Below are positions 45,001-46,480 of a stretch of 64,000 nt of DNA, in pieces. The stretch comes from Lottia gigantea (Eukaryota > Mollusca > Gastropoda > Lottiidae). Numbering within the stretch: position 1 is the first letter of the stretch; each line of letters opens with the position of its first letter. The position numbers and the translations under genes are program-made. Below the pieces are notes generated by a model, which was given only the letters and a program-made list of their open reading frames with translations, was not told the DNA's origin and ran no database searches. The stretch covers positions 4,193,739-4,257,738 of the forward strand of contig NW_008710370.1 in assembly GCF_000327385.1 (NCBI RefSeq), in the 5' to 3' direction.

Positions 45001-46312
45001 ATCACTGAAATTGCGTTAAATCTCATTTTAAGATTCATATGATTGGCTTTTGAAGAAAATTTCTTCACAAAACTGCAAGCAACCATCAATCTTGTTTTTA
45101 AATTTTCATGTTTATATATTGCATCTCATTGAGGGGTGCAGTCAATCCAAGGCTCGTAGGATTTCAATCGTTTTTTAAACTTCATCCACCGACAAGGTCA
45201 CCAGTATATAATGTATACCAATATACGGGATTGACCACATTGTATCAAATATCTAGACTGGACCTAACCGTATATTTGTAAAACAATACAGGCATACGAT
45301 TATACGCGTTTTCCTTTTGCCCTTCCTATCTTTACCGCTACACCGCGGAATTCGGAAACCCCCCGACCTAAAACCGATATGATTCTCTTCACCAGAAACA
45401 TGATTACCACTAATGCAGATATTTTCACCTTAAAGTATTTAATGCTGCAACAGATATGACCAAACGTGTTGTCTGGGACACAGGAAGTGCCTCCAGTCCA
45501 TTTGTTCTGTGTTCGCAGCCCACTCTGACAACTAGCCGAACGAGATTAATTTTGGAAGGTGCGCAATATAAAAACAAAGTTTCTGAAAATTTTTTTTATC
45601 TCTAAAACCGGTACACCATCTGCCATCCTGGCGGTTTCAGAATGAAAGTTACACAAATTTTGTCTTTCTTGCGTCTAATATCAGTAGTTGCTTTGGCCTA
45701 AAATGTCTAAAATGTTGAAGTTAAACTTTACCGCTTTGGAATTTCACACTGTAAAAGTGCGTACTGATTTGGTTTCTGTAGCCAGTTTGTGTTACATCAA
45801 CGGATATTTTCGTATTTTTGCTAAGTATTATCAAAGTGTTTAATAAGTTACAACATCATCTATTGCCCGCTAGCATTTTCAATTAGACCATAAGGGATTA
45901 AATAAAATCGTCGATCAATACATTAAAGCGAAAAAAAAAAACTGGGTTCCGAGATATTAAGTTATACATGTAATTGTATTTTGTATAAGTGTAAAAACCA
46001 AACATAATAATATCGATATAATGGTATTAGCTCTTTTAAAAGGGTGCCGAAATGACATCATTTGAACAGTCGCTCAAGTTATTTCCAAAAATAGTTAGCC
46101 AAAATTCATTAATTTTTATATTCTATATTTATGGTTTCATAAATTCAAAAAATTAAAATAATAATTTTACAAGGGATTAAATTCAGATCAGCTATCGTGA
46201 TATAGAATATTTCTTTGAGTGTAATCAAAAAGACAATCCATAATGCATATAGATTAAGCTCATATTTACAATAAATTAGATTATAGAGTAATGAAATATA
46301 CTTACTCCTCAT
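1..46312 (-). CDS. Secreted mosaic protein: pro-region, SEA-like, NIDO-AMOP-VWD, cadherin-like, multi-EGF (33 exons, 3' end outside window)
   Basis: Spliced gene reconstructed by joining exons with matching GT-AG sites and phases; the running phase is consistent over all 33 exons. Approximate residues: signal peptide 1-22; acidic pro-region 23-99 ending in RDKR (furin-type); SEA-sized region 108-218; Cys cluster 219-245; NIDO 246-447; AMOP 448-599; VWD 600-792; conserved post-VWD segment 793-876; cadherin-like/Ig-like module 877-945; EGF-like modules from 946 onward. NIDO-AMOP-VWD in this order is known from MUC4, SUSD2 and invertebrate mucin-like matrix proteins, so an extracellular, possibly proteolytically matured, calcium-binding matrix or mucosal/shell-associated role is inferred. 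The C-terminus (membrane anchor or not) is not in the window. Exon boundaries are read from sequence only; no transcript was available. Confidence 0.93.
330..614. mobile_element. MITE family B, copy 1 (one end truncated)
   Basis: Shares long stretches with six other copies in the window (TCTGGACACACATGG, GTGAGCTGTGAACACTATTA) and ends CATGTCCCTTTAA. The family is ~310-340 bp with inverted ends AGGGACAGGT...ACCTGTCCCT next to TTAA, suggesting a piggyBac-like TTAA-targeting partner. Confidence 0.7.
932..1054 (-). CDS. Exon 32: calcium-binding EGF module
   Basis: 123 nt, phase 1-1. [18 protein letters not shown], then [11 protein letters not shown]. The intron to exon 33 (849 bp) holds MITE B1 and otherwise nothing recognised (about 615-931). 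Confidence 0.93.
1090..1175. mobile_element. MITE family E fragment
   Basis: GGGTTTCCTTATTTTTATTGATG, then ATAAATAGAAAGTAGAGGTG, as in the copies at 16.6, 21.2 and 27.7 kb. Confidence 0.5.
1401..1523 (-). CDS. Exon 31: calcium-binding EGF module
   Basis: 123 nt, phase 1-1. [18 protein letters not shown], then [11 protein letters not shown]; Asp/Glu of the calcium motif partly changed (DIKEC). The intron to exon 32 (346 bp) holds a MITE E fragment. Confidence 0.93.
1630..1950 (+). mobile_element. tRNA-derived SINE family A, copy 1 (5' truncated)
   Basis: About 25 bp of a MITE C end (TTAAAGGGGCCTTCCGC) run into the SINE body at CCGGCATAGGTCGAGATGAT; the SINE ends CTCCATTCATTTCAT. The tRNA-like head is missing. 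Confidence 0.7.
2120..2342. mobile_element. Foldback element L, copy 1
   Basis: Left arm GGAACACTGATAGCATCAAT, right arm ATTGATGTTATCAAGTGTCC: the halves are inverted repeats, each with TTTGCACCATTCC/GGAATGGTGCAAA. Confidence 0.7.
2488..2748 (-). CDS. Exon 30: two EGF modules
   Basis: 261 nt, phase 1-1, donor GTGAGT. Laminin/DSL-like EGF ([17 protein letters not shown]...[10 protein letters not shown]), then [14 protein letters not shown]...[11 protein letters not shown]. Same two-module layout as exon 25, so probably an exon-duplication pair. The intron to exon 31 (964 bp) holds a SINE and foldback L1. Confidence 0.94.
2937..3250. mobile_element. MITE family O, copy 1
   Basis: Long inverted halves: TCATCAGTAGATATATCTGG...GGATCC at left, GGGATTCTGTTGTAAC...ATGAATATATACTC at right; same order as the 10.7-kb copy. 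Confidence 0.5.
3396..3515 (-). CDS. Exon 29: calcium-binding EGF module
   Basis: 120 nt, phase 1-1. [18 protein letters not shown], then [11 protein letters not shown]. The intron to exon 30 (647 bp) holds MITE O1. Confidence 0.93.
4148..4520. mobile_element. Element D, copy 1 (diverged)
   Basis: Starts CTTGCCAGGCAAGGTAACAT then ACGCCCACTA; ends CCATGTGGGCGTATG. The inner part is diverged from the 160-bp core. Confidence 0.6.
4716..5059. mobile_element. hAT-like MITE with perfect 8-bp target duplication
   Basis: Ends TAGTGTTGAAACGGTTAATC and GATTAACCAGGTAACACTA are inverted; flanked by GAACTTAA at 4708-4715 and 5060-5067. An 8-bp duplication is typical of the hAT superfamily. The right duplication begins about 15 bp from the exon 28 donor. 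Confidence 0.8.
5082..5210 (-). CDS. Exon 28: Cys-rich EGF-like module
   Basis: 129 nt, phase 1-1, donor [24 protein letters not shown], then [18 protein letters not shown] hAT-like MITE ends within about 20 bp of the donor. The intron to exon 29 (1566 bp) also carries element D1. Confidence 0.92.
6358..6483 (-). CDS. Exon 27: calcium-binding EGF module
   Basis: 126 nt, phase 1-1. [19 protein letters not shown], then [11 protein letters not shown]. The intron to exon 28 (1147 bp) is unassigned, with a short GC-rich patch near 6200. Confidence 0.93.
6578..6720. mobile_element. MITE family C, copy 1 (partial)
   Basis: TAAAGGGGCAGTATGCC then TTATTATCAAAAATGTTG and TATATCTATGTATCTTCTTG, shared with copies near 13.9, 17.3 and 38.7 kb. 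Confidence 0.55.
6832..7165. mobile_element. MITE family C, copy 2
   Basis: Begins TAAAGGGACATTCCAC, contains CACCAAAATCTAGAGAAATG and GTTATGCTTTTTGGAAGCTG, ends GCGGAATACCCCTTTAA. TTAAAGG-type ends. Confidence 0.68.
7359..7478 (-). CDS. Exon 26: calcium-binding EGF module
   Basis: 120 nt, phase 1-1. [17 protein letters not shown], then [11 protein letters not shown]. The intron to exon 27 (875 bp) holds MITEs C1 and C2. Confidence 0.93.
7605..7955. mobile_element. CpG-rich MITE N
   Basis: TTAA-GCTAAGAATCCATATACGC and GCGTATATGGAATCGTAGC-TTAA are inverted ends with TTAA on both sides. The interior has many CGTCATGCG/GACGCA words, unlike the AT-rich surroundings; the open frames it carries on both strands are side effects. 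Confidence 0.72.
8358..8680. mobile_element. MITE family B, copy 2
   Basis: Both ends present: AAAGAGACAGG at the left and CCTGTCCCTTTAA at the right; inverse orientation to copy 1. Small frames inside it are not genes. Confidence 0.75.
9018..9266 (-). CDS. Exon 25: two EGF modules
   Basis: 249 nt, phase 1-1. The first module, [19 protein letters not shown]...[10 protein letters not shown], is DSL/laminin-EGF-like. The second, [15 protein letters not shown]...GSYECYC, is cbEGF. The same pairing recurs in exon 30. The intron to exon 26 (1539 bp) holds MITEs B2 and N. Confidence 0.94.
10105..10310. repeat. Dispersed repeat R
   Basis: GAGCCCCAGCAAAACC...CAGTTCAGCAGAGATTGATT...GTACAAAA; a second diverged copy is near 20985-21060 (AAGCCCCAGCAG...GTTCAGTTGAGACTGATT). 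Confidence 0.4.
10376..10492 (-). CDS. Exon 24: calcium-binding EGF module
   Basis: 117 nt, phase 1-1. [16 protein letters not shown], then [16 protein letters not shown]. The intron to exon 25 (1109 bp) has one weak dispersed repeat (R) and is otherwise unassigned. Confidence 0.93.
10655..11013. mobile_element. MITE family O, copy 2
   Basis: TTAAAGGGATACCACCTCTTGG ... TTAGGTGGTATATACCTTTAA ends with TTAA at both ends; GGGATTCTGTTGTTTAG inside. Confidence 0.62.
11466..11784. mobile_element. hAT-like MITE
   Basis: TAGGGCTGGTATTGATTACC ... GTCGATAATCGCCCTA; flanks GTGACCAG and GTGACATG agree at 6 of 8 positions. AT-rich with ATCGATTAAT repeats inside. Confidence 0.65.
11847..11945 (-). CDS. 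Exon 23: short Cys-rich EGF-like module
   Basis: 99 nt, phase 1-1. [18 protein letters not shown], then [14 protein letters not shown]; no DIDEC motif, so probably not a calcium binder. The intron to exon 24 (1354 bp) holds MITE O2 and a hAT-like MITE. Confidence 0.9.
12052..12770. mobile_element. Element D, copy 2, with ~160-bp tandem cores
   Basis: Starts GCTTGCCAGGCAAGGTAATA, ends GACGGACGGACATGGG...GTGGGCGTATAA. Inside, GTTTCATC-type starts recur at 12181, 12343, 12503 and 12642 (spacings 162, 160 and 139). The layout, short inverted ends around tandem ~160-bp cores, recalls the bivalve 'pearl'-type/Helitron-like elements (architecture only; identity not tested). Confidence 0.7.
12928..13254. 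mobile_element. MITE family B, copy 3
   Basis: Begins TTAAAGGGACAGG and ends CTGACCCTTTA; contains the shared GTCCAGAATTATCTGCATTTG. Confidence 0.78.
13677..13802 (-). CDS. Exon 22: calcium-binding EGF module
   Basis: 126 nt, phase 1-1, donor [24 protein letters not shown], then [11 protein letters not shown]. The intron to exon 23 (1731 bp) holds element D2 and MITE B3. Confidence 0.93.
13880..14150. mobile_element. MITE family C, copy 3 (decayed)
   Basis: TTAAAGGGGCAGTTTGCAG...CAAACTGAATTTGTTTTAAA; later parts are diverged. Confidence 0.5.
14267..14386 (-). CDS. Exon 21: calcium-binding EGF module
   Basis: 120 nt, phase 1-1. [20 protein letters not shown]...[11 protein letters not shown]: the DIDEC start and a conserved aromatic fit cbEGF. 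The intron to exon 22 (464 bp) holds MITE C3. Confidence 0.93.
14551..14938. mobile_element. hAT-like MITE (TAGTGCTGGG type)
   Basis: TAGTGTTGGCACGATATATCG ... GGCGCTACCCAGCACTA, rich in ATATCG/CGATAT; no clear target duplication seen. Confidence 0.6.
15078..15239 (-). CDS. Exon 20: Cys-rich EGF-like module
   Basis: 162 nt, phase 1-1. [20 protein letters not shown], then [13 protein letters not shown]; eight cysteines, EGF-like with a long second loop. The intron to exon 21 (691 bp) contains a hAT-like MITE. Confidence 0.9.
15332..15640. mobile_element. MITE family B, copy 4
   Basis: Begins TTTAAAGGGACAGGTCGG, keeps GACCAATCATACTTTAG and ends near CACACCTGTCAAGG. Confidence 0.75.
15995..16256. 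mobile_element. MITE family Q, copy 1
   Basis: TTTTACCAAAAGTAG and TTTTTAACCAATCAT recur inverted as GGATTGGTTAAAAA and CTTTGGTAGAAAATT; related to 17500-17856. Confidence 0.55.
16345..16514 (-). CDS. Exon 19: end of cadherin-like module plus first Cys-rich module
   Basis: 170 nt, phase 2 to 1. [20 protein letters not shown] closes the cadherin-like fold; [13 protein letters not shown] and [11 protein letters not shown] form an EGF-like module. The intron to exon 20 (1105 bp) holds MITEs B4 and Q1. Confidence 0.9.
16555..16862. mobile_element. MITE family E, full copy
   Basis: Inverted ends TTAAAGATGGCTTTCC and GGAATCCATCTTTAA with the TTAA at each end; ~305 bp, lacking the insert present in the 21.2-kb copy. 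This is the reference for the family. Confidence 0.75.
16900..17425. mobile_element. MITE family C, copy 4 (composite)
   Basis: ATACCAAAATCTAGATGAAAG at the left, GCATACTGCTCTTTAAGG inside, and GAATGCCCCTTTAA at the right suggest two overlapping copies. Confidence 0.5.
17500..17856. mobile_element. MITE family Q, copy 2
   Basis: CTGATATTTTTGGTCCCC, TTTGTAACCAATCAAAG and, inverted, CTTTGATTAGGTTAAAA...GGGTAGAAAAATTA. Confidence 0.52.
18182..18389 (-). CDS. Exon 18: cadherin-like/Ig-like module
   Basis: 208 nt, phase 1 to 2. [20 protein letters not shown], then [13 protein letters not shown] and [12 protein letters not shown]. The pattern (TvGe...l...a.D......WTP) resembles bacterial-type cadherin-like/He_PIG folds; it has no cysteine. 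The intron to exon 19 (1667 bp) holds MITEs E2, C4 and Q2. Confidence 0.88.
19021..19272 (-). CDS. Exon 17: post-VWD segment
   Basis: 252 nt, phase 1-1, donor GTAAGT. The joined text ...[18 protein letters not shown] fits the conserved segment after VWD in MUC4/SUSD2 relatives (W.v....SLF.Y..G), followed by [18 protein letters not shown]. The intron to exon 18 (631 bp) shows nothing recognisable. Confidence 0.92.
19400..19978. repeat. 28-bp minisatellite in intron 16
   Basis: About 20 units of TTTTGTATTGTGATACAGAC plus CAGATCAG; the middle units are nearly identical and the edge units decayed, as expected for slippage or unequal exchange. It fills most of the intron. Confidence 0.9.
20013..20225 (-). 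CDS. Exon 16: VWD end
   Basis: 213 nt, phase 1-1, donor [18 protein letters not shown]...GFSIPKNF, then [20 protein letters not shown], the classic GLxGNYdGdxxND ending. The intron to exon 17 (740 bp) is mostly a 28-bp minisatellite starting about 35 bp after the donor. Confidence 0.95.
20700..20834 (-). CDS. Exon 15: VWD middle
   Basis: 135 nt, phase 1-1, donor GTAATA (weaker). [19 protein letters not shown]...YMKPNAISL. The intron to exon 16 (474 bp) shows no recognisable element. Confidence 0.88.
21200..21757. mobile_element. MITE family E copy carrying a ~215-bp insert
   Basis: Left part as in the full copy; right end GGAAACCCATCTTTAA. Between them an insert (about 21421-21635) is flanked by a direct repeat TATGCAATAAG and nearly matches intron 9 up to the end of exon 9 (27971-28183). 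Confidence 0.68.
22047..22277 (-). CDS. Exon 14: VWD start
   Basis: 231 nt, phase 1-1, donor [26 protein letters not shown] is the hallmark VWD opening (GDPH, then YTFNGxGEF), followed by [18 protein letters not shown]. The intron to exon 15 (1212 bp) contains MITE E3, which carries the exon 9-boundary copy. Confidence 0.95.
22795..23462. repeat. ~50-bp minisatellite in intron 13
   Basis: Thirteen units starting GTGCTCAATAAATCAATTGT at 49-51-bp spacing (first at 22813, last at 23419). Long open frames on both strands here are repeat artefacts. Confidence 0.92.
23498..23830 (-). CDS. Intronic ORF with membrane segments, unrecognised
   Basis: Open frame inside intron 13 of the mosaic gene, same strand. 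It could start at an AG acceptor near 23831 (CCACAG) and ends at a stop near 23498. It has a short hydrophobic start ([14 protein letters not shown]) and two probable membrane helices: one around [20 protein letters not shown], one around [20 protein letters not shown]. The tail is basic (TYKNRLK). Composition and length are unlike chance ORFs in this AT-rich DNA. It could be a nested gene exon, a retrocopy fragment or chance; no family recognised. Confidence 0.35.
   Translation of the reverse strand, partial: CPKVGIFALFFWGHLMYHNHSQAVKNKNFPTTIYTISHMMTTLYTVLINIVSYYYQTMRERAWYPIIVTISLVMDIIFMLILFGNTYKNRLKTAAITFQQICQLSEDRIA
23981..24194 (-). CDS. Exon 13: AMOP, second part
   Basis: 214 nt, phase 0 to 1. 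LCCYET, then [11 protein letters not shown] and the final KCNLF...KEC, the Cys-Cys pairs of AMOP. The intron to exon 14 (1703 bp) contains an intronic membrane-type ORF and a 50-bp minisatellite. Confidence 0.92.
24349..24482 (-). mobile_element. SINE family A fragment, reverse orientation
   Basis: Read on the minus strand: GATCCCTATAGTTGGGAATC, GCCACTGTCCTGGCAAA, then a 3' part ending at GCAGAAAAGTAGGA. Only the 3' half is present. Confidence 0.65.
24855..25197. mobile_element. MITE family B, copy 5
   Basis: Keeps GACCAATCATACTTTAGTC and ends CACCTGTCCCTTTAA. A more decayed relative occupies about 24610-24850 directly before it, so two copies may have landed side by side. Confidence 0.72.
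25251..25492 (-). CDS. Exon 12: AMOP, first part
   Basis: 242 nt, phase 1 to 0, donor [17 protein letters not shown], then VPSCPCT, the Cys signature of AMOP, then [13 protein letters not shown]. The intron to exon 13 (1056 bp) holds a SINE fragment, a MITE B copy and a decayed relative. Confidence 0.9.
25692..26018 (+). mobile_element. tRNA-derived SINE family A, copy 2 (near full)
   Basis: The head has an A-box-like TGGCTCAGGGAGTTG and B-box GGTTCAATCC as in tRNA genes (RNA polymerase III promoter), then the shared body and a 3' end ACTCATGTCATTTCAT. No tRNA fold is intact, so it is not a tRNA gene. Confidence 0.8.
26461..26650 (-). CDS. Exon 11: NIDO end
   Basis: 190 nt, phase 0 to 1. 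Encodes [20 protein letters not shown] then the segment with [12 protein letters not shown], matching the typical NIDO end (FQ.vL..dG..t...f.Y....w). The intron to exon 12 (968 bp) contains a tRNA-derived SINE. Confidence 0.92.
27253..27552 (-). CDS. Exon 10: NIDO core
   Basis: 300 nt, phase 0-0, donor GTGAGT. Starts ISSNGFLSL (family: 'NGFISF') and contains [13 protein letters not shown] (family: 'iApfWaDvD') and the strand [16 protein letters not shown], all diagnostic of NIDO. The intron to exon 11 (602 bp) shows only a G-rich patch near 26840 and no element. Confidence 0.93.
27706..27970. mobile_element. MITE family E copy next to exon 9
   Basis: TTAAAGATGGGTTCCCTTA at the left; continues as family E to about 27970, where it runs into the sequence also present as the insert at 21.4 kb and then into exon 9's donor. 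The MITE right end is absent. Confidence 0.68.
28173..28288 (-). CDS. Exon 9: start of NIDO
   Basis: 116 nt, phase 1 to 0, donor GTAAGT. Encodes [18 protein letters not shown]...HNEFF, the first strands of NIDO. The last ~11 nt of this exon and the adjoining intron are duplicated in intron 14 (see findings). The intron to exon 10 (620 bp) holds MITE copy E4. Confidence 0.88.
28585..28592 (-). CDS. Exon 8: 8-nt microexon
   Basis: AACAACTG between acceptor TATTGCAG and donor GTAAGT. It converts phase 2 (end of exon 7) to phase 1 (start of exon 9), adding Gly-Thr-Thr. Joining exon 7 straight to exon 9 shifts frame and hits a stop within about eight codons, so the microexon is required by the reading frame. 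The intron to exon 9 is 296 bp. Confidence 0.72.
29277..29349 (-). CDS. Exon 7: Cys cluster
   Basis: 73 nt, phase 1 to 2. Encodes [19 protein letters not shown] then LYFC, a small EGF-like cysteine pattern before NIDO. The acceptor (TTTTTTTAAG) is adequate; the donor is GTAAGT. The intron to exon 8 (684 bp) has no recognised element. Confidence 0.78.
29693..30020. mobile_element. Element D-like end fragments
   Basis: ATATACGCCCACTTCCC at the left and GTGGACGGACAGACGGACC at the right, 25 bp from the exon 6 donor. The inner sequence differs from the 160-bp core. Confidence 0.45.
30044..30213 (-). CDS. Exon 6: SEA-sized region, end
   Basis: 170 nt, phase 2 to 1, donor GTGAGT. Encodes [18 protein letters not shown]...[10 protein letters not shown], alternating strands that resemble a SEA-like fold. 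I cannot confirm SEA from sequence alone; no GSVVV autoproteolysis motif is seen. The intron to exon 7 (694 bp) carries element D4. Confidence 0.85.
30405..30845. mobile_element. MITE family B, copy 6, interrupted by a SINE
   Basis: The left part (30405-30485) reads GGACAGGTTC...GGGGGTTGATTAGG; the right part resumes at 30662 with AAATTCCTTCAAAAGTACCTC and ends near AACTAGTCCCT. About 20 bp of the MITE are lost at the junction with the SINE between. Confidence 0.7.
30486..30661 (+). mobile_element. tRNA-derived SINE family A, copy 3 (3' truncated, nested)
   Basis: Head GGTGGCTCAGTGAGTTGC and GGTTCAATCCCGG intact; the body stops at AAACCGAGGCCC and MITE B resumes. Confidence 0.78.
31072..31382. 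repeat. 20-bp minisatellite in intron 5
   Basis: About 15 units of CAATCTGTATATCCAGTATA. Ends about 38 bp from the exon 5 donor. Same unit as the intron 3 array. Confidence 0.92.
31420..31481 (-). CDS. Exon 5: SEA-sized region, middle
   Basis: 62 nt, phase 0 to 2, donor GTAAGT, encoding [20 protein letters not shown]. The intron to exon 6 (1206 bp) holds a 20-bp minisatellite starting about 40 bp past the donor and a MITE interrupted by a SINE. Confidence 0.82.
31741..31925. repeat. 85-bp tandem duplication in intron 4
   Basis: AATCTGCATTTATCTTCCC...CATGCTAGTTTGTATTTGTC recurs at 31826 and begins again at 31910 (spacings 85 and 84). Confidence 0.75.
32150..32745. repeat. Dispersed repeat G, copy 1 (class unknown)
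   Basis: GGGTGCATTTTTAAAGAAAC, AAGCACATAATTACT, GTGAGTTTCATCACC, CAGGTATGTGTGTTTTGGG in the same order as copy 2. It ends just before the exon 4 donor. Confidence 0.6.
32786..32886 (-). CDS. Exon 4: start of SEA-sized region
   Basis: 101 nt, phase 1 to 0, donor GTAAGT. Encodes [16 protein letters not shown]... with one Cys. A 20-bp minisatellite begins about 40 bp upstream of the acceptor. The intron to exon 5 (1304 bp) contains dispersed repeat G and an 85-bp tandem duplication. Confidence 0.82.
32926..33455. repeat. 20-bp minisatellite in intron 3
   Basis: About 26 units of the same 20-bp repeat, with CCTATATACCCAGAATACAA variants interleaved. Starts about 40 bp upstream of the exon 4 acceptor. 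Confidence 0.92.
33876..34109 (-). CDS. Exon 3: acidic pro-region with furin-type site
   Basis: 234 nt, phase 1-1. Thr/Pro- and Glu/Asp-rich, no cysteine, ends ...[20 protein letters not shown] at residues 96-99 fits the R-X-K/R-R furin consensus, so the mature protein would begin at Ala100 (inference). The intron to exon 4 (989 bp) carries a 20-bp minisatellite. Confidence 0.88.
34491..34571 (-). CDS. Exon 2: signal peptide core
   Basis: Acceptor TTTTCAG, donor GTAAGT, 81 nt, phase 1 to phase 1. It encodes the hydrophobic stretch [15 protein letters not shown] and a few mature residues (TRYVQNF). The 381-bp intron to exon 3 shows nothing recognisable. Confidence 0.85.
34700..34970 (+). mobile_element. 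tRNA-derived SINE family A, copy 4
   Basis: GTGGCGGCTCAGTGGGTTAG and GGTTCAATCCCGG head; ~40 bp internal deletion; 3' end lost near TGTCACTAGC. At the start of intron 1's left end, about 130 bp from exon 2. Confidence 0.75.
35140..35230. repeat. Weak short repeat around 'CGTTGGAGACCCAGTTGCTGTCAG'-like text
   Basis: Similar short strings occur near 29190 and 36100 (GTCGTTGACAATACAGTTGC; ATCATTGAAATTCCAATTGC). Possible old dispersed element; too diverged to define ends. Confidence 0.25.
35512..35640. repeat. Dispersed repeat P, copy 1
   Basis: CTAACGATTCGAACCGCTAAA, CGAAACCCGAAATC, ATTGGTAGCAGCTGATG, shared with 47906-48036. Confidence 0.6.
36915..37235. repeat. 159-bp direct tandem duplication in intron 1
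   Basis: CTGCTTCTTGAATTTCGGTT at 36924 and again at 37083; both units carry GTAATTGTAGGTGGCCCTAA and GTCTTCTGGGTT with few differences. Confidence 0.85.
37862..38360 (+). pseudogene. Retrocopy-like coding remnant, unknown gene
   Basis: Plus-strand frame beginning around [18 protein letters not shown] and [13 protein letters not shown], weakly leucine-rich-repeat-like. It reaches a TAA at 38098-38100, then stays open in the same frame for about 70 more codons ([20 protein letters not shown]... to FYVNI). About 30 bp later there is AATAAA, followed by a short A-run near 38350. One in-frame stop in otherwise coding-looking text plus a polyadenylation-like tail suggests a processed, decayed gene copy. 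The parent gene is not recognised. Confidence 0.4.
38391..38781. mobile_element. MITE family C, copy 5
   Basis: AAATGGACCTTCCGC at the left, ACACCAAAATCTAGAGAAAC, GTTATGCTTTTTGGAAGCTG, and GCGGAATACCCCTTTAA at the right. Lies just downstream of the retrocopy. Confidence 0.7.
39378..39665 (+). mobile_element. tRNA-derived SINE family A, copy 5 (5' truncated)
   Basis: GTCGAGATGATACCTTTGG through to ACTCCATTCATTTCAT. A more decayed piece of the same body lies at about 39805-39945. Confidence 0.72.
40235..40480 (+). mobile_element. SINE family A-like, decayed copy
   Basis: CCCCGTTTCCCCTGGTCAG, CAGGCTGTGTACCAG, TGCTGTCCCGGCAAATG and CTCCTTTCCATTCATTTTAT retain the SINE order with many changes. 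Confidence 0.5.
41266..41925. mobile_element. Element D, copy 3, reverse orientation
   Basis: TATACGCCACATGAAATGGG at one end, GGCGTATATTACCTTGCCTGG at the other. Cores repeat at ~161 bp (about 41368, 41529, 41690), each with GAGTTATTGCYCTTGTTCTT. Confidence 0.72.
41953..42367. mobile_element. MITE family C, copies 6 and 7 in tandem
   Basis: TTAAAGGGGCATTTCG...GAATGTCCCTTTGAG is followed at once by a second partial unit ending AATTCCCCTTTAA. Confidence 0.65.
42833..43050. mobile_element. Foldback element L, copy 2
   Basis: GTGTATCGGGGACACTGATA ... TATCAGTGACCTCGATACAT with CTGTGGTTCCTG/CAGGAACCACAG inner pairs. A third, partial copy lies near 22405-22505. Confidence 0.7.
43051..46300. other. 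Rightmost 3.2 kb of intron 1: nothing recognised
   Basis: AT-rich sequence without ORFs over about 65 codons that look coding, and without repeats shared with the rest of the window. Confidence 0.5.
46306..46312 (-). CDS. Exon 1: start codon exon (7 coding nt)
   Basis: ATGAGGA followed directly by the strong donor GTAAGT. Spliced to exon 2 it completes codon AGT and gives [22 protein letters not shown], a good signal peptide (the next exon alone lacks a Met). Upstream sequence would be 5' UTR. The intron that follows (34572-46305, 11.7 kb) is the longest in the gene and is full of repeats listed separately. The start choice depends on this splice and has no transcript support. Confidence 0.75.
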
Positions 46313-46424
46313 TTTAAAATGTTAACGTAACAAGTTCAAATGTCGAAAATTACTCTACACAGATTCCAAAGTTCTTTACGAACACAAGACGAAAAATTTC
46401 GTTAGGACCAGCCCAACGATTCTC

Positions 46425-46480
46425 AGTCAACTGAAATCATTTATCAAATTTCTCGTTTAAAACGTAAAATATACGTAACA
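46425..46480 (-). promoter_or_regulatory. Weak candidate core promoter of the mosaic gene
   Basis: Upstream of the start codon on the minus strand, TATATTTT (46473-46466) lies about 40 bp before TTTCAGTTG (initiator-like, A at 46432). The spacing is longer than usual and the match is weak; the real transcription start could be elsewhere. Confidence 0.18.
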
